DNA of 15,397 bases from Limnohabitans sp. GTDB taxonomy: Bacteria > Pseudomonadota > Gammaproteobacteria > Burkholderiales > Burkholderiaceae_C. Positions 6,893 through 13,651 of this stretch are shown here, in pieces. Within the stretch, counting starts at the first letter, position 1. Every line of letters begins with the position of its first letter. The DNA is taken from positions 3,753-19,149 of the forward strand of contig JANQXJ010000160.1 of the NCBI GenBank assembly GCA_030729445.1, in the 5' to 3' direction. Under the pieces are notes generated by a model. That model worked only from the letters and a program-made list of their open reading frames with translations, was not told the origin of the DNA and made no database searches. A program made the translations under genes and the position numbers.

Positions 6893-8293
6893 ATGAATTT
6901 CACCCCCATTTCCGCCCTGTCGCCACTGGATGGCCGTTATGCCAGCAAACTCAACGCCTTGCGGCCGCTCATGAGTGAGCAGGGTTATATGTACCGCCGC
7001 GTGCAGGTCGAAATCGCTTGGTTCATTGCCCTGTCCGATGCGGGCTTTCCCGAATTCAAGTCCTTGACACCGGGAGCACGCACTTATCTGACGGGTCTGG
7101 TCAAGAACTTCAGCGAAGCAGATGCCTTGGCCATCAAGGAGTTTGAAAAGACCACCAACCACGATGTCAAAGCCGTGGAGTACTGGATCAAGTCCAAGTT
7201 CAAAGATCGGCCAGAGTTGGAAAAAGCGGCTGAGTTTGTGCACTTTGCTTGCACCAGCGAGGACATCAACAACACCAGCCATGCCTTGCAACTCAAAGGG
7301 GCACGCGCCCAAGTGATCTTGCCGGGCTTGGACGGCCTGATCGCCAAGCTTCGGGAGATGGCGCACCAATTTGCTGAGGTGCCCATGCTCAGCCGTACCC
7401 ACGGCCAAACCGCCAGCCCCACCACGGTGGGCAAGGAAATGGCCAATGTGGTGATGCGCCTGAAGGGTTGCCGCGACAAAATCGCGGCCGTGCAACTCAT
7501 GGGCAAGATGAACGGTGCCGTGGGCAACTACAACGCCCACCTGTCGGCCTGGCCCGAGTTTGACTGGGAAGCCTTTGCCCGGAAAGTGGTGGAGACGCCT
7601 GAGCTGGGCGAAACGCAGGCCAGCCAATGGGGCTTGGGTCTGACGTTCCAGCCCTACAGCATCCAGATCGAGCCGCACGACTACATGGCCGAGCTGTTCG
7701 ACGCCGTGGCCCGCACCAACACCATCTTGATCGACCTGTCGCGCGACATCTGGGGCTATGTGAGCCTGGGCTACTTCAAGCAGCGGCTTAAAGCCGGTGA
7801 GATCGGGTCGTCCACCATGCCCCACAAGGTCAACCCGATTGACTTTGAAAATGCCGAGGGCAACCTGGGCTTGGCCAACGCCGTGCTCAAGCACCTGAGC
7901 GAGAAGCTGCCCATCAGCCGTTGGCAACGCGACCTGACCGACTCGACCGTGCTGCGCAACATGGGTGTGGGCTTGGGTTACACCACGCTGGCCTATGCCT
8001 CGCTGATGACTGGCCTGAACAAACTCGAACTCAACGAAGAAGCCTTGGCCGCCGACTTGGACGCCGCCTGGGAAGTGCTGGCCGAGCCGATCCAGACCGT
8101 GATGCGCCGATATGGTGTGCAGGGGGCGTACGAAAAGCTCAAGGAAGTCACCCGCGGTAAGACCGTGAGCGCCTCCGACCTGCATGGTTTGATTCAGGCC
8201 TTGGAGATTCCGCAAGCGGACAAAGACCGTTTGTTGGCCATGACGCCGGGCAGCTATGTCGGCAAGGCCGCCGAGTTGGCCCGCCGGGTTTAA
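6893..8293 (+). CDS. purB: Adenylosuccinate lyase
   Basis: PurB catalyses two fumarate-releasing steps of purine synthesis: SAICAR to AICAR, and adenylosuccinate to AMP. The 466-residue product matches E. coli PurB (456 residues) from the first residues: ALSPLDGRYASK, RVQVEIAWF, KTTNHDVKAVEYW, CTSEDINNTSHA, SRTHGQTASPTTVGKEM (His170, a likely catalytic acid) and the fumarase/aspartase-superfamily signature SSTMPHKVNPIDFEN (306 onward, with the flexible-loop catalytic Ser306/307). No key residue is missing. ATG 6893 is chosen from homology; another ATG at 6889 is out of frame and opens a 29-codon frame ending at 6978. The start has no usable Shine-Dalgarno site (GGGA at 6875-6878 is 14 bases away). 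yaeQ follows after 7 bases and is probably co-transcribed. Confidence 0.98.
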   Translation: MNFTPISALSPLDGRYASKLNALRPLMSEQGYMYRRVQVEIAWFIALSDAGFPEFKSLTPGARTYLTGLVKNFSEADALAIKEFEKTTNHDVKAVEYWIKSKFKDRPELEKAAEFVHFACTSEDINNTSHALQLKGARAQVILPGLDGLIAKLREMAHQFAEVPMLSRTHGQTASPTTVGKEMANVVMRLKGCRDKIAAVQLMGKMNGAVGNYNAHLSAWPEFDWEAFARKVVETPELGETQASQWGLGLTFQPYSIQIEPHDYMAELFDAVARTNTILIDLSRDIWGYVSLGYFKQRLKAGEIGSSTMPHKVNPIDFENAEGNLGLANAVLKHLSEKLPISRWQRDLTDSTVLRNMGVGLGYTTLAYASLMTGLNKLELNEEALAADLDAAWEVLAEPIQTVMRRYGVQGAYEKLKEVTRGKTVSASDLHGLIQALEIPQADKDRLLAMTPGSYVGKAAELARRV

Positions 8294-8300
8294 GGTTCAC

Positions 8301-8861
8301 ATGGCCCTCAAATCCACCATCTACAAAGCCAACCTGTCGATCGCTGACATCGATCACAGCTACTACGAAGACCACCAGCTCACGTTGGCCCGCCACCCGA
8401 GCGAGACCGACGAGCGCATGATGATCCGCCTGCTGGCGCTGGCCATCAACGCCTACAAGCTGCAAGCCGTGTGCAAGGGCGACGGCAAGCTGGCCTTTGG
8501 TGCGGGCCTGTCCGACCCGGACGATCCGGATGTGAGCCTGCGCGACTTCACCGGGCAAACGCGCATGTGGATCGAAGTCGGCCAGCCCGAAGACAAGCCC
8601 ATCATGAAAGCCTGTCAGAAGGCGGACGAAGTGCTGCTGTACTGCTTCAACCACGCGGCCGAGGTTTGGTGGAAAGGCATTGAGACCAAGCTCACCCGCT
8701 TGGATAAATTACAAGTCTGGCGCGTGCCCACCGAAGGCTCGCAAGAGCTGGCCAAACTGGCTGAACGCAGCATGCAGCTGCAAGCCACGGTGCAAGAAGG
8801 CAGCGTGACCTTCAGCAGCGACCGGGGCAGCGTGCACATTGAACTGGTGCGCTGGAAATAA
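8301..8861 (+). CDS. yaeQ: YaeQ family protein
   Basis: A 186-residue protein matching the YaeQ family (E. coli about 181 residues) along its length: MALKSTIYKANLSIADIDHSYY at the start, then LARHPSETDERMMIRLL, the FGAGLSDPDDPD loop and MWIEVGQPEDKPIMKACQKAD. Published structural work on this family describes a variant PD-(D/E)XK nuclease fold; the E92-V-G94-Q-P96 stretch followed by K99/K103 lies where that core would be. No enzymatic role is established. E. coli YaeQ was once linked to suppression of rfaH loss. The ribosome-binding site AAGG (8292-8295) overlaps the purB stop codon, so translation is probably tied to purB. An in-frame extension to 8256 inside purB is not supported. It ends convergent with argC. 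Confidence 0.93.
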   Translation: MALKSTIYKANLSIADIDHSYYEDHQLTLARHPSETDERMMIRLLALAINAYKLQAVCKGDGKLAFGAGLSDPDDPDVSLRDFTGQTRMWIEVGQPEDKPIMKACQKADEVLLYCFNHAAEVWWKGIETKLTRLDKLQVWRVPTEGSQELAKLAERSMQLQATVQEGSVTFSSDRGSVHIELVRWK

Positions 8862-8871
8862 GGGGTACTTG

Positions 8872-8913
8872 GCGGGTGGTGTGTTGCCACACACCCGCTC
8901 AGCCCTGGCTGAG
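8872..8913. terminator. Tandem hairpins between yaeQ and argC
   Basis: The first hairpin pairs 8872-8883 with 8888-8898, an 11-bp stem with one bulged G and a 4-base loop. The second pairs CTCAGC (8898-8903) with GCTGAG (8908-8913) around a 4-base loop. They fill most of the 72-base gap between two convergent genes and could stop transcription from both sides, though neither strand has a clear T-tract. Confidence 0.5.
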
Positions 8914-8933
8914 CCGCGCTGGCCCAAGACTTC

Positions 8934-9857
8934 TTATAAACCCAGCATCAGCTCGATGTTTTGTACCGCCGCACCACTGGCACCCTTGCCCAGGTTGTCC
9001 AAACGGGCGATGACCACGGCATGGCGGGCTTCTTCGTTGGCAAAGACGCGCAACTCCAACTTATTGGTGTCGTTCAGTGCTGTGGCGTTGAGCTTGGCGT
9101 CCGCGGTGGCGCTCTCCACACTGACCCAGCCGCCTGCAGCCTGACTCGCCGCATAGTGCGCTGTCAATGCCGCGTGCACATCGGCACCCGTGGGTTTGCC
9201 GGGCAAAGCGTCCAGATGCAGAGGCAGTTGCACCAGCATGCCCTGGCGGAAATTGCCCACAGCGGGCACAAACAGGGGTCGGCAGGTCAAGCCGGTGTAG
9301 CGCATGATTTCGGGGATGTGCTTGTGCTTCAGGGTCAAGGCATAGGCTTCAAAGAGGGGTGCCCGGCCGGCCTCAAAATCCTCGATCATGGTGCGGCCGC
9401 CACCGGAGTAACCACTCACTGAAGGCAAACACACCGGGAAATCACGTGGCAGCAGACCGGCATCGATCAAGGGGCGCAAGATGGCAATCGCGCCCGTGGC
9501 GTAGCAGCCAGGGTTGGCCACGCGCTGGGCTTGGCGCACAGCGGCCAGCTGGTCGGCGGCCAGCTCGGGAAAACCAAACACCCAGTCCGGATGGCAACGG
9601 TGCGCGGTGGAGGCGTCCACAATGCGCGGCTTGCGCCCACTCAGGCTGTCAATCATGGCCACCGACTCGATGGCAGCATCGTCGTGCAAGCACAGCACCA
9701 CCAAATCGGCGGCGGCCATCAACTCGCGTTTGGCTTCGGGGTCCTTGCGGCGGGCTGGGTCGATGCTGAGCACCTCAATCTGGGGCATCAGGGCCAGGCG
9801 CTCGCGAATTTGCAAACCTGTGGTGCCAGCCTCGCCATCGATGAATATTTTGGCCAT
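8934..9857 (-). CDS. argC: N-acetyl-gamma-glutamyl-phosphate reductase, type 2
   Basis: ArgC reduces N-acetyl-gamma-glutamyl phosphate to N-acetylglutamate semialdehyde with NADPH, the third step of arginine synthesis. The 307-residue length, FIDGEAGTTGLQIRERL N-terminus (nucleotide-binding turn at 8-14) and compact layout identify the short type 2 form rather than the roughly 340-residue type 1. The catalytic cysteine is Cys118 in NPGCYATG; further conserved blocks are DASTAHR, WVFGFPEL, SGYSGGGR and KHIPEI. ATG 9855-9857 (minus strand) has a GAAAG ribosome-binding site 8 bases upstream. The gene stands alone, divergent from sucC and convergent with yaeQ, without other arginine genes beside it. 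No arginine-operator-like palindrome was recognised upstream. Confidence 0.96.
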   Translation of the reverse strand: MAKIFIDGEAGTTGLQIRERLALMPQIEVLSIDPARRKDPEAKRELMAAADLVVLCLHDDAAIESVAMIDSLSGRKPRIVDASTAHRCHPDWVFGFPELAADQLAAVRQAQRVANPGCYATGAIAILRPLIDAGLLPRDFPVCLPSVSGYSGGGRTMIEDFEAGRAPLFEAYALTLKHKHIPEIMRYTGLTCRPLFVPAVGNFRQGMLVQLPLHLDALPGKPTGADVHAALTAHYAASQAAGGWVSVESATADAKLNATALNDTNKLELRVFANEEARHAVVIARLDNLGKGASGAAVQNIELMLGL

Positions 9858-9938
9858 GGGTATTACTTTCTCGAAAAAACACTTGCCTCACGTCAATTCA
9901 AAGTAAGACGCAAAGCTCAGGATTGGTGCGTTGCAGCA

Positions 9939-9947
9939 TGATACAGT
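9939..9947 (+). promoter_or_regulatory. Candidate extended -10 promoter for sucCD
   Basis: TG-A-TACAGT fits the extended -10 pattern (TGn followed by a TATAAT-like hexamer). Transcription would start near 9954 and give a leader of about 80 bases. A 6-bp inverted repeat, TGCAGC at 9932-9937 and GCTGCA at 9953-9958, flanks the box and could be an operator. The remaining argC-sucC gap (9858-10032, 175 bases) shows only a weak GGTGA/TCACC hairpin at 9979-9989. Confidence 0.35.
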
Positions 9948-10032
9948 CGCACGCTGCAGTGTCCAGAGCCTGCTGGCGGGTGAATCACCGCGGCAGACCG
10001 GTCAAATCAACCACCCTCTGAGAGAAGACCTC

Positions 10033-11193
<1,161 letters not shown>

Positions 11194-11246
11194 TGACTTT
11201 GCAGGACGGTGCTGAAAGTGCCGTTCGCAACTGATTAGGAACAAAC

Positions 11247-12143
11247 ATGTCCATCTACATCAACAAAGACACCAAAGTCATCACCCAAGGCATCACCGGC
11301 AAAACCGGTCAGTTCCACACTGAGAAGTGCCAGGAATACGCGAACGGCAAGAACTGCTTCGTCGCGGGTGTGAACCCCAAGAAGGCTGGCGAGTCCATCT
11401 TCAACATCCCAATTTACGCCTCCGTCAAGGAAGCCGCCACACAAACTGGCGCGACCGTGTCCGTGATCTACGTGCCCCCAGCAGGTGCCGCTGCGGCCAT
11501 CTGGGAAGCTGTGGAAGCCGACCTGGACATGGCGATCTGTATCACCGAAGGCATTCCAGTCCGTGACATGCTCGAAGTGCGCAACAAGATGAAGGCCAAA
11601 GAAGCTGCTGGCGGCAAGCGCACATTGCTGCTGGGCCCCAACTGCCCTGGTCTCATCACGCCTGACGAAATCAAGATCGGCATCATGCCCGGTCACATCC
11701 ACCGCAAAGGCCGCATTGGCGTGGTGTCCCGTTCGGGCACTTTGACCTATGAAGCTGTGGCGATGTTGACCGAAGTGGGCCTGGGCCAATCCAGCGCCGT
11801 CGGTATTGGTGGTGACCCGATCAACGGTTTGAAGCACATCGACGTGATGAAGGCTTTCAACGACGATCCAGACACCGACGCCGTCATCATGATCGGTGAA
11901 ATCGGCGGTCCAGACGAAGCCGAAGCCGCCATGTGGTGCAAGGCCAACATGAAGAAGCCTGTTGTCGGTTTCATCGCCGGTGTGACGGCCCCTCCCGGCA
12001 AGCGCATGGGCCACGCGGGTGCTTTGATTTCTGGCGGTGCCGACACGGCCGATGCCAAGCTGGCCATCATGGAAGAGTGCGGCTTCATCGTCACACGCAA
12101 CCCCTCTGAATTGGGCAAATTGCTCAAGGCTCAGCTGAAGTAA
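11247..12143 (+). CDS. sucD: Succinyl-CoA synthetase alpha subunit
   Basis: SucD carries the CoA site and the histidine phosphorylated during the succinyl-CoA synthetase reaction. The 298-residue protein (E. coli 289) starts SIYINKDTKVITQGITGKTG, the usual CoA-binding Rossmann entry, continues with YVPPAGAAAAIWEA, CITEGIPVRDM, LGPNCPG and SRSGTLTYEA, and has the active-site His256 in RMGHAGALISGG. All key residues are present. AGGA at 11237-11240, six bases before the ATG, is a good ribosome-binding site. The 53-base gap after sucC contains an imperfect hairpin near 11212-11230 with G-U pairs and no T-tract, so sucC and sucD should share a transcript. Expression ends at the strong terminator at 12208-12246. 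Confidence 0.98.
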   Translation: MSIYINKDTKVITQGITGKTGQFHTEKCQEYANGKNCFVAGVNPKKAGESIFNIPIYASVKEAATQTGATVSVIYVPPAGAAAAIWEAVEADLDMAICITEGIPVRDMLEVRNKMKAKEAAGGKRTLLLGPNCPGLITPDEIKIGIMPGHIHRKGRIGVVSRSGTLTYEAVAMLTEVGLGQSSAVGIGGDPINGLKHIDVMKAFNDDPDTDAVIMIGEIGGPDEAEAAMWCKANMKKPVVGFIAGVTAPPGKRMGHAGALISGGADTADAKLAIMEECGFIVTRNPSELGKLLKAQLK

Positions 12144-12172
12144 ACAGCGTCATTCGCGAAAGTGACAAGACC

Positions 12173-12190
12173 CAGCCCTGATCAGGGCTG
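12173..12190. repeat. Perfect 18-bp palindrome after sucD
   Basis: CAGCCCTGA is followed directly by its reverse complement, 29 bases after the sucD stop and 17 bases before the main terminator. In RNA it could form a 6-7 bp hairpin. It may be part of the transcript end (processing or a first stop) or a protein-binding site. Function is unknown. Confidence 0.6.
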
Positions 12191-12207
12191 TGGTTTGCCA
12201 CAATACA

Positions 12208-12247
12208 AAAGCCGGATTTTCCGAGGGAAAATCCGGCTTTGTTTTTG
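12208..12247 (+). terminator. Strong intrinsic terminator of sucCD
   Basis: A perfect 15-bp stem (12208-12222 with 12226-12240), 3-base loop, followed by GTTTTTG. This is a textbook rho-independent terminator. It separates sucCD from the TerC-family gene, which therefore needs its own promoter or depends on read-through. Confidence 0.92.
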
Positions 12248-12264
12248 TAAATTGATCAAAAAGG

Positions 12265-12278
12265 CCCGCCTTGGCGGG
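12265..12278. promoter_or_regulatory. GC-rich hairpin just upstream of the TerC-family start
   Basis: CCCGCC (12265-12270) faces GGCGGG (12273-12278), realistically a 5-bp stem with a CTTG loop, 14 bases before GTG 12293. On the minus strand the stem is followed by a T-run, so it could be a reverse terminator; on the plus strand it could influence initiation. Confidence 0.4.
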
Positions 12279-12292
12279 TGAAAGGCATCCCT

Positions 12293-13003
12293 GTGGAAGA
12301 ATTTCTGACCCCTGCCTTCTGGTTCGCCGTTGGCCAGATCATCATGATCGACATCTTGCTGGGTGGCGACAATGCTGTGGTGATTGCATTGGCCTGCCGC
12401 CAGTTGCCGGACCATCAGCGCACCAAAGGCATCATTTGGGGCACTGCAGGTGCCATCGTCTTGCGCGTCATCCTGATCTTCTTTGCGCTCACCTTGCTGG
12501 CCATCCCATTCCTCAAGTTTGTGGGCGCCCTCTTGCTCATCTGGATCGGCGTGAAACTGCTCACCCCAGATGAAGAAGACGACCACAGCAACATCCAAGG
12601 CAGCGACAAGCTCTGGGGCGCGGTCAAAACCGTGATCATTGCCGACTTGGTCATGAGCGTGGACAACGTCATCGCCATCGCCGGTGCCGCCCAGACTTCG
12701 GGCAACGCCGACCACCAGATGCCTTTGGTCATTTTCGGTTTGCTGGTCAGCATCCCGATCATCGTCTGGGGCAGCCAGCTGGTGCTCAAGTTGATGGACC
12801 GTTTCCCGATCATCATCACCGCCGGTGGCATGCTGCTGGGCTGGATTGCAGGCACCATGATCCAGACCGATCCTGGCCTGGTGGCTTATCTGCCACAAGA
12901 CAAGGCTTGGGGCTATGGCTTGGGCATTGCCGGTGCTTTGCTGGTACTGGCTTTGGGCAAGATCATCATGGCACGTCGTTCAACTTCGCAAGAAGCTGCT
13001 TGA
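12293..13003 (+). CDS. TerC/YjbE-family integral membrane protein, putative metal exporter
   Basis: A membrane protein of about seven hydrophobic segments with the two TerC-family acidic motifs: ILLGGDNAVVIAL (Asp26-Asn27) and VMSVDNVIAIAG (Asp124-Asn125), where transmembrane Asp residues are thought to bind metal. The middle cytoplasmic loop DEEDDHSN is acidic. Length (236) and sequence fit the YjbE-like branch. Several family members export manganese; the name derives from tellurium resistance. The start is uncertain. GTG 12293 (VEEFLTPAFW) has AAAGG at 12281-12285 seven bases upstream and matches where relatives begin. GTG 12278 would add five residues (241 in all), but its first base lies in a hairpin. 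No yybP-ykoY (manganese) riboswitch, common before such genes, is visible upstream. Confidence 0.85.
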   Translation: MEEFLTPAFWFAVGQIIMIDILLGGDNAVVIALACRQLPDHQRTKGIIWGTAGAIVLRVILIFFALTLLAIPFLKFVGALLLIWIGVKLLTPDEEDDHSNIQGSDKLWGAVKTVIIADLVMSVDNVIAIAGAAQTSGNADHQMPLVIFGLLVSIPIIVWGSQLVLKLMDRFPIIITAGGMLLGWIAGTMIQTDPGLVAYLPQDKAWGYGLGIAGALLVLALGKIIMARRSTSQEAA

Positions 13004-13106
13004 TGCGCCAGCGGTCGCTGCTCTTTTGAGCAAGGCCGCGTTCCTATCTGGAGTTCGGGTGTCGTATGGATTACCATCGTCACCCAATTACCAGGGAGCA
13101 AATGCC

Positions 13107-13589
13107 ATGCAAAAAAGGCAACAAGGTTTGACATTGATCGAGCTGATGATCGTCATTGCGATCATCGGTATTTTGGGCGCTTTGGCCTTGCCGGCCTACC
13201 AGGACTACAGCATTCGGGCACGGGTGTCGGAGATGCTGCTGGCGGCAAGCGGCTGCAAAACGGCTGTCAACGAGGCCATCACTACCGCAACACAGGCCGA
13301 TGTGTCGGCCACATTACCCCAAGTCTGTGAAAACCAGGCCAGCAAATACGTCAGCCGCCTCAGTGCCGATGCCAATGGTGTGATCACCGTGGTCGGCAAC
13401 CATGAGGCGCTTCGTGGCAACACCAGCGCATCGGCCAACAGCATCAGCCTGACCCCGATCCAAACGGGCAGCACTGTTGTCAACGGCAGCACCGACGGAG
13501 GCAAGCCCATCGCCAGCTGGCGATGCGGCCCGGCAGCCACCAACGGTTTGCCGCTCAAATACCTGCCCGCCTCGTGCAAGGCATCCTGA
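13107..13589 (+). CDS. pilA: Type IV major pilin-like protein (PilA/FimA type)
   Basis: The 160-residue prepilin has a short basic leader (MQKRQQG) cut by prepilin peptidase after Gly7, then LTLIELMIVIAIIGILGALA with the conserved Glu at mature position 5, the hydrophobic helix that anchors and packs pilin in the fibre. Position +1 is Leu rather than the usual Phe. Four cysteines are present (50, 74, 140, 157). The last pair encloses a C-terminal disulfide loop (WRCGP to PASCKAS), and the protein ends in Ser160, like pilins glycosylated on the terminal serine by TfpO. ATG 13107 has a strong AGGGAG site at 13093-13098. The in-frame stretch back to 12915 overlaps the TerC gene and is not coding. 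It is followed by a terminator and then a glycosyltransferase. The symbol is by family; it could be a minor pilin. Confidence 0.92.
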   Translation: MQKRQQGLTLIELMIVIAIIGILGALALPAYQDYSIRARVSEMLLAASGCKTAVNEAITTATQADVSATLPQVCENQASKYVSRLSADANGVITVVGNHEALRGNTSASANSISLTPIQTGSTVVNGSTDGGKPIASWRCGPAATNGLPLKYLPASCKAS

Positions 13590-13607
13590 TTTTTTGGCGC
13601 TCACCTG

Positions 13608-13638
13608 AACGCCCGGCCCGGGCCGGGCGTTTGTTTGT
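13608..13638 (+). terminator. Terminator after the pilin gene
   Basis: A perfect 24-bp GC-rich palindrome (13608-13631; about 10-bp stem, CCGG loop) followed by TTTGTTTG. It should end most pilin transcripts, so the downstream transferase is expressed weakly by read-through or from its own promoter. Confidence 0.8.
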
Positions 13639-13651
13639 GGACTGATTTCAC

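Noticed and set aside
6728..8215. Open minus-strand frame of 495 codons antisense to purB
   Set aside because: It mirrors purB, whose conserved motifs are unmistakable; the antisense frame is open because of third-position GC bias and shows no recognisable domain.
9858..9930. Arginine operator upstream of argC
   Set aside because: No pair of the AT-rich 18-bp palindromic ARG-box type was recognised.
11194..11246. Terminator or attenuator between sucC and sucD
   Set aside because: The only hairpin relies on G-U pairs and has no T-tract; the gap is a normal operon spacer.
12144..12292. Manganese (yybP-ykoY) riboswitch before the TerC-family gene
   Set aside because: Most of the gap is the sucCD terminator and a palindrome; the conserved paired helices and loop bases of that riboswitch are not seen.
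12969..13106. Sigma-54 promoter for the pilin gene
   Set aside because: TGGCAC occurs at 12969 inside the TerC-family gene, but no TTGC follows at the required spacing, and no other -24/-12 pair was found in the gap.
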